Source: Lachnospiraceae bacterium (GTDB lineage Bacteria; Bacillota; Clostridia; Lachnospirales; Lachnospiraceae). Taken from it: a DNA stretch of 13,279 nucleotides. The position numbers were made by a program, and so were the translations under genes. The stretch is from the NCBI GenBank assembly GCA_003535955.1, contig DPZM01000134.1, positions 2,429 to 15,707 on the forward strand, given 5' to 3'. Shown piece by piece: positions 1 through 6,574 of the stretch. How positions within the stretch are numbered: position 1 is the first letter of the stretch; each line of letters opens with the position of its first letter. The notes beneath the pieces are model-generated. The model made no database searches, had not been told where the DNA came from, and worked only from the letters and a program-made list of their open reading frames with translations.

Positions 1-611
1 GACTTTAATTGTCCGTCTATTTCAGCCCTGTCATATGAACCCGCTACATTACCGCAAACATTTGTATAGAAAAGAATAGGATCTACGATCTTGTAGGAAT
101 ACTCACCGTGGCAGCGGATCGAGATATCAACATCAAGGTTGATGTTCCTGTCAACAACCCTGAAGGGAACCGGATTAACGGTACCGTACTTGTTACCGAT
201 TATCTCCTTGGTATTGATATAGTAAACCCTCTGGTCCTTACCGGTATCGCCGCCAAATGACAGCCTCTTGCCTATCTGGGCAAATGTATTCTTTATATTG
301 TCACCCAGGTTACCGTAGAAGATACTGGGCTCGGTTGATTCATCATAAACGAACTCACCGGGCTCCGCACACAGTTCAACCACCTTGCCCTGATCAACGA
401 TGAGCATACACTGTCCGTCTGCAACAGCAATGATGGAGCCATTGCTTATTATATTGTCGCTTCCCTTGGTATTTGAGCTGTTCTTACCCTTCCTTTTGGC
501 CCCCTTGACAACCAGTACATCCGCATTCAGTGACTCGCAATAGAAGTACTCACGCCATGAATCCGCAAGTGCACTTGAAGCTGCTCCCATTGCTGCTGAT
601 ATTAATCCCAT
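1..611 (-). CDS. SPFH-domain protein, YdjI-like (3' end outside window)
   Basis: About 203 residues are visible and the gene continues past base 1. The protein opens with MGLISAAMGAASSALADSW, followed by a YFYCESL-type segment, a Lys-rich loop (KGAKRKGKN) and then the beta-rich start of an SPFH/band-7 domain (SIIAVADGQCMLIVDQGKVV, PGEFVYDEST, FRVVDRNINLDVDISIRCHG). This order matches the SPFH 'virion core protein-like' family that includes Bacillus YdjI. Members are thought to assemble at the membrane and often sit near PspA or zinc-ribbon genes in envelope-stress loci; neither is seen here. I chose the ATG at 609-611 because the AGGAGGG at 620-626 is then about 8 to 9 bases away; the in-frame ATG at 615-617 would be only about 3 away. 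The 147-base gap upstream holds a hairpin and a probable promoter, so it is likely transcribed separately from the TPR gene. Family call is fairly sure; function is inference. Confidence 0.8.
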   Translation of the reverse strand, partial: MGLISAAMGAASSALADSWREYFYCESLNADVLVVKGAKRKGKNSSNTKGSDNIISNGSIIAVADGQCMLIVDQGKVVELCAEPGEFVYDESTEPSIFYGNLGDNIKNTFAQIGKRLSFGGDTGKDQRVYYINTKEIIGNKYGTVNPVPFRVVDRNINLDVDISIRCHGEYSYKIVDPILFYTNVCGNVAGSYDRAEIDGQLK

Positions 612-660
612 AATCATTACCCTCCTGTTTTATGTTCTTGCAGGCTCACGCCCGACCTTT

Positions 661-689
661 AATATACCATATTTATCGCGTATACACAA
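661..689 (-). promoter_or_regulatory. Probable sigma-A promoter of the SPFH gene
   Basis: On the minus strand, TTGTGT (689-684) and TATATT (666-661) are separated by exactly 17 bases. The -10 matches consensus at 5 of 6, the -35 only at 3 of 6. It would start transcription near 654, giving a leader of about 43 bases before the ATG at 611. The hairpin at 694-722 ends 5 bases upstream of the -35. This is a pattern match only. Confidence 0.4.
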
Positions 690-693
690 CAAG

Positions 694-722
694 TGACACA
701 TCGGTTCTGAACCAATGTGTCA
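694..722. repeat. 29-nt near-perfect palindrome between two genes
   Basis: TGACACAT (694-701) pairs with ATGTGTCA (715-722), and the inner GGTT (703-706) pairs with AACC (710-713) around the loop CTG. Only C702/A714 fail to pair, so the hairpin has 12 paired bases of 13. On the minus strand it lies 37 bases after the TPR stop and is followed by CTTGTTGTG, a poor U-tract. It could be a terminator, an operator for the promoter just beyond it, or a short REP-like element. It contains the octamer CGGTTCTG, which also occurs in the large palindrome at 12613-12688. Confidence 0.7.
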
Positions 723-758
723 GCAAATGTGACAATTTCGTAAGGGATAAGCTGGGGT

Positions 759-2360
759 TTACTCGTTAAAGTAACGGGAGATACCGGCAATGAGGCCCGT
801 TTCCTGCCTGCTCCTGTTCCGCATTACCTTCTCGGGCTGGATATAAGCCTCGAACTCAGTCCGGGCGGCATTTAAGCATTCCTTCTCGTAACGGCGGAAC
901 TTGTTCATTACTTTAGTGTTCTTGCACAGCTTAATATACTCCGGGTCATACCTGGCATAATAATTATCATACTTGCCCCGTATGAGCTTGCGAAACCTCT
1001 CGTCCGATTCAAAATCATCACACAGGATCTTTACATGAGTATACAATATGAAGAAATCCGTCTGCCTGTACACAACTCCGAATTTACCGGGCCTGCACCG
1101 TTTCAGCGAGTCAAAGGAACTTCTCGCATCATTACATATAAGGTACAGCTTCCCAAGCTGGAAGTTGACCCAGGTGGCATAATCGGATTCCGGATCCAGC
1201 GAATCCGACAGCTTGTAATACAGCTCATAAGCCTTCTGGTACTCGCCGGACATAAACAGATTAAGAGCGCTCGACATGGAATCATTTAATGATATCGACT
1301 CAGTATTCTTAAGATAGGCCGGCCTTATCAGCCGCACACCGTGGTAGCGGTTCTTGGCAGGCTCAACCCGGTTCTGCTCATCCGCTTCGACCACAAGGAT
1401 CTCATTAAGGTCATCCGATTTCCCGGGCAGGGCAAGAAGATGTTCATTGTATTTCTTGTGCCCTATGATAAGACAGGTTTCTTCATAAGCCTCGAACTCA
1501 CCCGCAACCTCGGCGGCAGCCCTCTCGATCTCCCTCATGTGGTTCATCGCATATGATTGGTCAAGACAGCCCCTGTAGTAGGTCCTCAGTTCCTTCTCGT
1601 AGTGCTTCATCCTTACGTCAAGAAGGGCATGTCCTATATGTATGTAAAAGTCATTCTCATCCTCGATAAAGTCAAGATTACAGTGATAATACATCTGGAC
1701 CGCACGGTCATAGTCACCCAGGAAATAATATGACTCTCCAAGGCAGAAGGCGCTCTCGGTATAGTCGCGCATATTATAGTTACTGTACCTTATTACGCGT
1801 TCATACTGCTCTATCGCCCTCTCTAACTGGTCCGTCTGCCTGAAGTATCTTGCATCATAGAGCCACTCATCTATGCTCATGCCGGCAGCCTTAAGGGCAT
1901 CATCCTCCATGATCCTGGCCACAGCCGTTTCGAAGGTGATCATATCGTCATTGCTGAACACGGCCATCTTGTCCATATCCCATACGATACGCAGTCCATA
2001 CGCCGAAAGAATACGGTTTATATCTGCTTCCGACTGTTCAAAATGCGCAAAAGAATCAAAGGGATCGATCCCATACCACTGACGGAAGGCATTATTGACC
2101 ATCCTGATGATGCTTCCTTCGGCGGAAGATGACGCAAACCAGTAGAGTGTCTCATCTTCAAGGTCAAAATGCCTGAAAGGATTATCTATACTTACATCTC
2201 TTGTCTTTAAGTTCCACCGCACCGAAACATTGGTGCCCAGAATAATAAGAAAATCACCGTTTAGGATATATCTTGTACATGGATTAAGCGAAGACTCCAT
2301 TGCCTTCGCCGTTCTGTACATCCTTATATCAAGTTCCTTAAAGAGTTCAAAGTAGATCAA
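759..2360 (-). CDS. TPR-repeat protein, function unknown
   Basis: The product is 533 residues, apparently cytoplasmic, with no signal peptide or membrane span. The N-terminal 160 residues are a mixed domain I do not recognise. Tetratricopeptide-like helix pairs follow at about 164-197 (AIEQYERVI), 202-235 (CLGESYYFLGDYDRAVQMYY), 362-395 (ALNLFMSGEYQKAYELYYKL) and 398-425 (LGKLYLICNDARSSFDSL). TPRs are protein-binding scaffolds, so a partner is expected; the adjacent membrane protein gene is the obvious candidate. The first codon is TTG (2360-2358), 13 bases after the upstream stop, with GAGGG about 10 bases ahead overlapping that stop. This suggests translational coupling. An alternative start is the ATG at codon 14, which has a poorer ribosome site. 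Codirectional with the 171-residue gene; probably an operon. Confidence 0.75.
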   Translation of the reverse strand: MIYFELFKELDIRMYRTAKAMESSLNPCTRYILNGDFLIILGTNVSVRWNLKTRDVSIDNPFRHFDLEDETLYWFASSSAEGSIIRMVNNAFRQWYGIDPFDSFAHFEQSEADINRILSAYGLRIVWDMDKMAVFSNDDMITFETAVARIMEDDALKAAGMSIDEWLYDARYFRQTDQLERAIEQYERVIRYSNYNMRDYTESAFCLGESYYFLGDYDRAVQMYYHCNLDFIEDENDFYIHIGHALLDVRMKHYEKELRTYYRGCLDQSYAMNHMREIERAAAEVAGEFEAYEETCLIIGHKKYNEHLLALPGKSDDLNEILVVEADEQNRVEPAKNRYHGVRLIRPAYLKNTESISLNDSMSSALNLFMSGEYQKAYELYYKLSDSLDPESDYATWVNFQLGKLYLICNDARSSFDSLKRCRPGKFGVVYRQTDFFILYTHVKILCDDFESDERFRKLIRGKYDNYYARYDPEYIKLCKNTKVMNKFRRYEKECLNAARTEFEAYIQPEKVMRNRSRQETGLIAGISRYFNE

Positions 2361-2373
2361 GTCCCCGTGTCCC

Positions 2374-2889
2374 TCAGTTAACCCTCATCTGATGTGTAAG
2401 CCTGTAATTCTTCCCCTCCAGCTCCTCAACAAGCAGGTTCATATCATATGTATAGGCTCCTATTTCATTCAGGGCATCATCCATATACGCCGCTACATAA
2501 TCCTTGTTCGAGTAAGCCGCATATACTGTCTGTACAAGTGATTCCGACGCGACTACATTCTCAAACGAATACTCCCCCAGCCCATGCTGAACTATCTGGT
2601 CATGACAATTGGTATAGTAAGAATCAATATCCCTGATCAGGGAATCTTCGGATATTCCTGCCTCCTCAAGGGTCCGCATTTTATGTTCCTCGGCCGGTTC
2701 CGCTGAGGCTTCCTCAGTCACTTCGGTCTCCTCTTCTTCTATATCCTTCACTTCAACAGCCCTTCCCCGGAAGATAAGGCCCTGAAGCTTCGCTGTCAGG
2801 GCCGGATTATACGCGCAAACAACGATCAGAATAGTGAGCAGGACAAGGAGTCCGGCGATCACATACAAAATCTTTCTTATAACCTTCAT
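2374..2889 (-). CDS. Single-pass membrane protein with acidic linker, hypothetical
   Basis: The product has 171 residues. A positively charged start (MKVIRK) precedes one hydrophobic helix at about residues 7-26, with no lipobox or clear cleavage site, so it is probably an uncleaved anchor. A very acidic linker follows at about 44-70 (IEEEETEVTEE, EPAEEH), then a helical C-terminal region rich in Tyr (SYYTNCHDQIVQ, VYAAYSNKDYVAAYMDDAL). By the positive-inside rule the C-terminal part should be extracellular. I do not recognise a family. AAGGGG lies 10 bases before the ATG. It is 13 bases upstream of the TPR gene and likely co-transcribed with it. Being the first gene of the pair, it is probably expressed from the AT-rich region at 2954-2997. 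Confidence 0.65.
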   Translation of the reverse strand: MKVIRKILYVIAGLLVLLTILIVVCAYNPALTAKLQGLIFRGRAVEVKDIEEEETEVTEEASAEPAEEHKMRTLEEAGISEDSLIRDIDSYYTNCHDQIVQHGLGEYSFENVVASESLVQTVYAAYSNKDYVAAYMDDALNEIGAYTYDMNLLVEELEGKNYRLTHQMRVN

Positions 2890-2953
2890 TTATTAACTGC
2901 CCCTTACTACAAGAATTAGTATATTTTTGAATCAGAGCTCAAAAAATCCACAA

Positions 2954-2978
2954 CATATATAATAAACCATTATATATG
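2954..2978. promoter_or_regulatory. AT-rich perfect palindrome with TATAAT on both strands
   Basis: CATATATAAT (2954-2963) and ATTATATATG (2969-2978) are perfect 10-base inverted arms around AAACC. Each strand therefore reads TATAAT. On the minus strand TATAAT (2974-2969) has GTGAAA (2997-2992) 17 bases upstream, 4 of 6 to the -35 consensus, and would drive the 171-residue membrane protein with a leader of about 72 bases. On the plus strand no -35 is found at the right distance. It lies between divergent genes, so it could be a promoter, an operator, or both. Confidence 0.4.
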
Positions 2979-3006
2979 ATTTGTCATGTTTTTTCACCCT
3001 TTAATG

Positions 3007-3015
3007 TGTTATACT
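3007..3015 (+). promoter_or_regulatory. Extended -10 promoter of the small membrane protein gene
   Basis: TG-T-TATACT at 3007-3015 fits an extended -10 element (TGnTATAAT, 5 of 6 in the hexamer). There is no good -35 hexamer at 16 to 18 bases, which extended -10 promoters tolerate. The expected start near 3022 gives a 30-base leader before the ATG at 3052. Confidence 0.35.
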
Positions 3016-3051
3016 GTTAATTGCAAGAAACAGTATATGAGGAAAATGATT

Positions 3052-3246
3052 ATGTTTAAAAGGATCTTTTCATTGATAACGGCAGCGGCTCTTATAGGTA
3101 TGTATGTACTTACACTCATTTTCGGTCTCATGCAGAAGCCGGAGACCACAACCCTTCTGATGGCATCTGTTGCCGCCACCATTCTTGTTCCTGTTACCAT
3201 CTATGCCTATCAGCGTATTTACGATCTTATAAACAAAAAATCATAA
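3052..3246 (+). CDS. Small two-helix membrane protein, hypothetical
   Basis: The product has 64 residues: MFKRIF, a hydrophobic helix (about 7-27, including TAAALIGMYVLTLIFGLM), a short polar turn (QKPETTT), a second hydrophobic helix (about 35-55, MASVAATILVPVTIYAYQ), and a charged end (DLINKKS). It is a helical hairpin with both ends probably cytoplasmic. I chose the ATG at 3052 because GAGG at 3039-3042 is 9 bases upstream. In-frame ATGs at 3037 and 3046 would overlap or crowd that site. Small proteins of this layout are common and unnamed in Lachnospiraceae. It is a single gene, flanked by a divergent gene and by a terminator at 3302-3342. Function unknown. Confidence 0.7.
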   Translation: MFKRIFSLITAAALIGMYVLTLIFGLMQKPETTTLLMASVAATILVPVTIYAYQRIYDLINKKS

Positions 3247-3301
3247 ATATGAAAAATGATGACGCATTGTGCAATTTGACGAAAAGTATGTGGGGATAAC
3301 A

Positions 3302-3342
3302 AAAGCCCGTGATCACCGGGTTTCCGGACGATCACGGGCTTT
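3302..3342. terminator. Strong bidirectional Rho-independent terminator
   Basis: AAAGCCCGTGATC (3302-3314) pairs perfectly with GATCACGGGCTTT (3330-3342), and the inside folds again (CCGG at 3316-3319 with CCGG at 3324-3327, loop GTTT). The minus strand continues TTTTGTT and ends the tRNA-Leu transcript 22 bases after its 3' end. The plus strand reads TTTGTTG and ends the small membrane protein transcript. Confidence 0.85.
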
Positions 3343-3364
3343 GTTGAAGTGTGTTGAAGCCAAG

Positions 3365-3448
3365 TGCAGGAAAAGAGACTTGAACTCTCATGGTATTGCT
3401 ACCACACGGACCTGAACCGTGCGCGTCTGCCAATTCCGCCATTCCTGC
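3365..3448 (-). tRNA. tRNA-Leu (anticodon CAG)
   Basis: This is an 84-base class II tRNA. The acceptor stem GCAGGAA pairs with TTCCTGC over seven bases, followed by discriminator A as expected for leucine. The D stem is GCG/CGC with an AATTGGCAGA-type loop. The anticodon stem CACGG/CCGTG encloses TTCAGGT, giving anticodon CAG, which reads CUG. The long variable arm is GGTA/TACC around GCAA. The T arm is GAGAG-TTCAAGT-CTCTT with one G-U pair. CCA is not encoded (the genome reads A-CTT). A terminator follows at 3342-3302. No convincing promoter was found upstream on the minus strand. Confidence 0.97.
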
Positions 3449-3478
3449 ATATGTCTTACTTCGTAATCCATATGCTTC

Positions 3479-3517
3479 GTGAAGCCATCCTGAATCTGCT
3501 TCGCAGATAGGCTTCAC
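3479..3517. repeat. Nested hairpin upstream of tRNA-Leu
   Basis: GTGAAGCC (3479-3486) pairs with GGCTTCAC (3510-3517), and inside it ATCTGC (3494-3499) pairs with GCAGAT (3503-3508) around TTC. It lies 30 bases upstream of the tRNA-Leu gene, in its probable leader or promoter region. It is neither a tRNA nor a standard terminator, since neither strand has a U-tract. The copy of CATATG at both 3448-3453 and 3469-3474 lies in the same stretch. The rest of 3518-3611 shows nothing I can name. Confidence 0.55.
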
Positions 3518-3611
3518 TCACACCTGAATCACTTTCTCACGTCCTCACAATCAAGTTGTTCGGACTGATTTTAAGATTACTACATTTGTATTACTGACAT
3601 AATCCATTACT

Positions 3612-3650
3612 TAAAATAAACGAGCACCTTTAAGGCGCTCGTTTATTTTA
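3612..3650 (-). terminator. Rho-independent terminator of the 125-residue protein gene
   Basis: Arms of 14 bases (3612-3625 with 3637-3650) pair perfectly, then one A/C mismatch (3626/3636), then CC/GG, around the loop TTTAA. On the minus strand the stem ends in TTTATTTTAA. It begins 20 bases after the stop codon at 3670. The symmetric A/T flanks mean it could also stop transcription on the other strand. Confidence 0.85.
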
Positions 3651-3669
3651 CCCAATATGCCGTATCTTG

Positions 3670-4047
3670 TCAAGAAGCTGTATCAAAAATACTTCCGGAC
3701 GCATCGGGAACACTGTAATTACCTGCAGAACCATACCCACTGAGTGACTTGGCTGCTTCGGATATTGTAGATGCAAGCTCCGAATAATCAGTGGACTTCT
3801 CCGAAGTATCTGTTGCCTGTTTAGCATACCAGGTCTTGGCAAGTTTACCATAGCTGCCATTCTTGAGGCTGGCGTAATCCGAGTAGAAATTGGTACTCAG
3901 ATTGGATGCCGAGCTCTTACCCGAAACATCAAACATATTAAAAGACTTCGAAGAATTATTATTCAACGAATTAAATAATACGCTGTAGTTCTGGGTCGAG
4001 CCGTAGCCGCTCAGAAAGGCCTTGCCCATAGCCGACAATGTTGACAT
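3670..4047 (-). CDS. Small Ser/Asn/Tyr-rich protein with twin SGYGS-NYSV motifs, hypothetical
   Basis: The product is 125 residues from the ATG at 4047. AAAGGAG (4062-4056) is then 8 bases upstream, whereas the upstream ATG (4053) and GTG (4056) touch or overlap that site. The composition is rich in Ser, Asn, Tyr, Gly and Ala, with one Cys-free soluble chain and no signal peptide or membrane span. LSGYGSTQNYSV (residues 12-23) is echoed by LSGYGSAGNYSV (about 102-113). The centre holds SDYASLKNGSYGKLAKTWYA. From memory, the YASLKNGSYGKL-type segment recurs in small proteins of flagellated Lachnospiraceae, but I cannot name the family or a role. It is monocistronic: its own terminator follows at 3650-3612, and a tRNA-Pro gene diverges upstream. 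Confidence 0.7.
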   Translation of the reverse strand: MSTLSAMGKAFLSGYGSTQNYSVLFNSLNNNSSKSFNMFDVSGKSSASNLSTNFYSDYASLKNGSYGKLAKTWYAKQATDTSEKSTDYSELASTISEAAKSLSGYGSAGNYSVPDASGSIFDTAS

Positions 4048-4203
4048 AAACATCACTCCTTTGAATTCACAAGATCAACAGTTCCATCTGTCACATCCGC
4101 CTTCTTATCTTATTTTATACTAGCATAAGAGGGCTGATTTTTCAATACATGCCGGTCTGTTTTCGTCACTTTTTTTATCTTTTCCAAAATAGAAAAATTG
4201 TAC

Positions 4204-4232
4204 TTGACATTAGACCTCTCTTCCATTATTAT
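4204..4232 (+). promoter_or_regulatory. Near-consensus promoter of tRNA-Pro
   Basis: TTGACA (4204-4209, 6 of 6) and TATTAT (4227-4232, 5 of 6) are separated by exactly 17 bases. The start is expected near 4239, leaving a leader of about 22 bases before the tRNA 5' end at 4261. This is the strongest promoter match in the window. Confidence 0.85.
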
Positions 4233-4260
4233 ATGACTGTTGCAAATTTAATATTGCAGA

Positions 4261-4335
4261 CGGGGTGTGGCTCAGTTTGGTTAGAGCGCCATCTTAGGGA
4301 GGTGGAGGCCGCTGGTTCGAATCCAGTCACTCCGA
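4261..4335 (+). tRNA. tRNA-Pro (anticodon AGG)
   Basis: The acceptor stem CGGGGTG pairs with CACTCCG (one G-U), with C1-G72 and discriminator A as in bacterial proline tRNAs. The D stem is GCTC/GAGC. The anticodon stem CCATC/GGTGG (one U-G) encloses TTAGGGA, so the anticodon is AGG. The variable loop is AGGCC. The T arm is GCTGG-TTCGAAT-CCAGT. CCA is not encoded (A-TAAGG follows). A34 would need conversion to inosine by a TadA-type deaminase to read CCU, CCC and CCA. Most bacterial proline tRNAs carry T, G or C at this position. It has its own promoter and terminator. Confidence 0.95.
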
Positions 4336-4336
4336 T

Positions 4337-4367
4337 AAGGTTCTCGGGTTATCCGGGAACCTTTTTT
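4337..4367 (+). terminator. Rho-independent terminator of tRNA-Pro
   Basis: AAGGTTC (4337-4343) pairs with GAACCTT (4357-4363). The stem continues through T-G, C-G, G-C and G-C to a five-base loop, and T4362-T4367 forms the U-tract. It starts one base after the tRNA 3' end. Confidence 0.93.
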
Positions 4368-4374
4368 AGAATCT

Positions 4375-4406
4375 TTGAACCTGTTCCGAACAGATACAGG
4401 CATAAT
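4375..4406 (+). promoter_or_regulatory. Possible promoter/operator before the acyltransferase gene
   Basis: TTGAAC (4375-4380) resembles a -35, but the best -10, CATAAT (4401-4406), is 20 bases away, which is too far for a standard promoter. Within the spacer, CTGTTC-C-GAACAG (4381-4393) is a perfect palindrome and overlaps GAAC-CT-GTTC (4377-4386). The alternating GAAC/GTTC half-sites could bind a repressor. The spacing does not match the Firmicute LexA box (GAAC-N4-GTTC). Confidence 0.25.
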
Positions 4407-4424
4407 TCTTGAGAGGATATGAAA

Positions 4425-5516
4425 ATGAGTGATAAACCCACCCGCCTTGCCGGCCTTGATCTGGTCCGTTTCACCGCGGCCCTCTTCGTGGTCTCGGTTC
4501 ACTACTTCTTCAACTGCGGCTACTACAGTGCTCCCCTTGTCGATAAGGTAACCTTTATGATGACAGCGGCAAGGTGGCTCTTCTTATGCTGTGTTCCCCT
4601 GTATATGATGCTTACCGGCTATTTTAAATGCAACAAGGAATTAAACAGAACTCATTATATGTCCTTTATCCCTGTCTTCGTTGCCTATGTGGTCATATCC
4701 GTGATCAAGATCTTTGTCGGCAACTACTATTACGGCAAGGTTTACGGCATAAAGGAAGCCCTTCAGTCCCTGGGCAATTATACTATCGCCTGGTACGTTG
4801 GCTTCTATTTCTCGCTTATGGCAATTGCCCCCTTCTTAAACCGCTTATGGCATGCCCTTAAGTCCGGAAAGGAACAGCACCTCCTTCTTATATCACTTAC
4901 CTGCATCACCACCCTCTATCCGCTTGTGTCACTCTTTGCATCTTCCAATATAACTCCCGTTGCATGGATCGGTTCTGTTGTTGAGATCCTGGCACCCAAC
5001 TACTGGCAGATGATGTATCCTCTTCTGTATTATTTCCTCGGCTGCTATATAAGGGAGCACTCACCTAAGTTCAATAAGCTCCTTCTGATCGCAGTCATTC
5101 TTGCCATGGTATTCATAAACGCCGGTATCTCATACACCTATGCGGCCGGAAGCAACTTCAACTGGAATATACTGGGAATGGTTGACTGCGGCTATAACTG
5201 CATCACTGTTGCCATATGCTCCGTTTCCATCTTCCTTTTATTCTACGACATAAATATAAAAGGAAACGGATGTAAATTCATCTTACAGAAAGTATCATCC
5301 GTCTCCCTTGAGATCTACTTATTCTCGGCCATCTTCGATATCATCATCTTTGACTACGCCAAGAGACATTACTTCGAGATGCGTGATTTTGCATGGCTCT
5401 TCTTTATCCTGGTTCCGATAAACTTCATAGGATCCGTTATATGCTCAAACATATATAAGATCATTTATGACCTTATATCCGGCCTGTTCAAAAAGAAACC
5501 CGGCCGCACATCATAA
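4425..5516 (+). CDS. Acyltransferase-3 family integral membrane protein
   Basis: The product is 363 residues with about ten hydrophobic helices spread over its length, the usual size and layout of the acyltransferase-3 (NodX/OafA-like) family. These enzymes move acetyl or other short acyl groups onto extracellular polysaccharides, peptidoglycan or lipids. The first helix carries the family motif R-x10-H (R15 and H26 in GLDLVRFTAALFVVSVH), and a second conserved basic region follows in the loop near YFKCNKELNRTHY. The start is the ATG at 4425, because GAGAGG (4411-4416) is then 8 bases away; the ATG at 4419 would be only 2 away. No neighbour identifies the substrate, although the convergent lysozyme gene also targets the wall. 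Its stop directly abuts the stop of the next gene, with no terminator between. Confidence 0.88.
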   Translation: MSDKPTRLAGLDLVRFTAALFVVSVHYFFNCGYYSAPLVDKVTFMMTAARWLFLCCVPLYMMLTGYFKCNKELNRTHYMSFIPVFVAYVVISVIKIFVGNYYYGKVYGIKEALQSLGNYTIAWYVGFYFSLMAIAPFLNRLWHALKSGKEQHLLLISLTCITTLYPLVSLFASSNITPVAWIGSVVEILAPNYWQMMYPLLYYFLGCYIREHSPKFNKLLLIAVILAMVFINAGISYTYAAGSNFNWNILGMVDCGYNCITVAICSVSIFLLFYDINIKGNGCKFILQKVSSVSLEIYLFSAIFDIIIFDYAKRHYFEMRDFAWLFFILVPINFIGSVICSNIYKIIYDLISGLFKKKPGRTS

Positions 5517-6545
5517 CTACGGTGCAGGAGCTGCCGGAAGCCCGGGGATTGCGGGCAGGTTCTTAAGCAGCTCGGTTGCGTCGGTACATATACCGGCAAC
5601 GTCGATCACGTAAACATTCTTCCCAACGGTAACCGTCGTATTCGTGAGCATTCCGCCGGTCTTAGGGTCAAAATAGAACTTGTTGCCTGCAATTTCCACA
5701 AGACCTGTCTGCATGGCTCCGTCATCTCCCATATAGTAGATGCCGGTACCGTCCGTAACAAGGCCCGTCTGCATAACTCCCAACAGCGGTTCAAAGTAAT
5801 ACTTCTTATCACCCAGAGTCAACCAGCCGCGGTGAGGCATATAATTCTCAACATACCAGGTCTTACCGTTCTGTGTCTTGAATCCGTTCGCGGGTATTAT
5901 ACCCGAATAATCCTTGTACTGGTAATCTATATCTACGTTACCGTTTATTCCTCCTATCCTTCCCTTGCTTGATGCCTGCCATATGCTAACACCCGGATAA
6001 TCGCACGTAGCCGAATAATGGGCTACCCATTTGTCCTGGGATACCCCCTGAAGCTTGCCGGTGAAGAAATTCCTGTAGGAATAAACGATAGGTGTATAGC
6101 CTGCATTTGAAATGGTGTTGCAGAAGGAATTGACCAGTGCAAGATTCTGCTCGTTGGTAAGAGTCTTGTGGTTACTGTCCTCGATATCATACGCTATCGG
6201 CAATGATACCGGATAATCCTTGGCAACAGAGATTGCGAAAAGAGCCTCGTTGGCAGCCTGGGCCGGCGTGGTCGCATACGAATAAACATATATCCCAACC
6301 GGTATCCCGACCGAGGTCGCGCCCTTCATGTTGGCATGGAAGTAAGCGTCTGTTCCGCTCTTGAAGCTTCCTGCCCTGATATATGCGAACTCAACACCGC
6401 TTGCCTTAACGGCATTCCAGTCGATGGCACCCTGATGATAGGATACATCGATTCCCTTCCTTGCAGCCCTGGCTTCAACCGGAAGCGCAAGGAAGACGGT
6501 AAGCGCCAAAATGGCCATAAACGTAGCTTTAAATATTGTTTTCAT
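5517..6545 (-). CDS. Secreted GH25 lysozyme (muramidase) with cell-wall-binding repeats
   Basis: The product has 342 residues. A signal peptide (MKTIFKAT, a hydrophobic core, then VEARA) is probably cut after residue 27. A glycoside hydrolase family 25 domain follows at about 29-212. It has the expected acidic residues: D33 in KGIDVSYHQG, and D120 and E122 in IAYDIED. The domain cleaves the MurNAc-GlcNAc bond of peptidoglycan. Residues about 228-320 hold choline-binding-type aromatic/Gly repeats (GKTWYVENYMPHRGWL, GDKKYYFEPLLGVMQTG, GIYYMGDDGAMQTGLV, GNKFYFDPKTGGML), and the chain ends in a Pro/Ala tail (PAIPGLPAAPAP). GGAGGGG lies 5 to 6 bases before the ATG. It is 54 bases after the preceding gene and may have its own promoter (6603-6575). 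A role in wall remodelling is likely; I see no holin or phage genes, so it is probably not a phage endolysin. Confidence 0.93.
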   Translation of the reverse strand: MKTIFKATFMAILALTVFLALPVEARAARKGIDVSYHQGAIDWNAVKASGVEFAYIRAGSFKSGTDAYFHANMKGATSVGIPVGIYVYSYATTPAQAANEALFAISVAKDYPVSLPIAYDIEDSNHKTLTNEQNLALVNSFCNTISNAGYTPIVYSYRNFFTGKLQGVSQDKWVAHYSATCDYPGVSIWQASSKGRIGGINGNVDIDYQYKDYSGIIPANGFKTQNGKTWYVENYMPHRGWLTLGDKKYYFEPLLGVMQTGLVTDGTGIYYMGDDGAMQTGLVEIAGNKFYFDPKTGGMLTNTTVTVGKNVYVIDVAGICTDATELLKNLPAIPGLPAAPAP

Positions 6546-6574
6546 ACTTCCCCTCCTTATTTATACTACCCTTT

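Noticed and set aside
3332..3517. Minus-strand open frame across the tRNA-Leu gene (contains MAELADAHGSGPCGSN)
   Set aside because: It is the translation of tRNA-Leu and the nested hairpin, a familiar false ORF. It has no ribosome binding site.
4377..4386. LexA/SOS box
   Set aside because: The half-sites GAAC and GTTC are only 2 bases apart, whereas the Firmicute LexA box needs 4.
4149..4412. Plus-strand open frame across tRNA-Pro (contains RHLREVEAAGSNPVTP)
   Set aside because: It is a translation of the tRNA-Pro gene and its terminator, another well-known false ORF.
5517..6545. Prophage endolysin interpretation of the GH25 lysozyme
   Set aside because: It has a signal peptide and there are no holin, tail or integrase genes nearby, so a chromosomal wall hydrolase is more likely.
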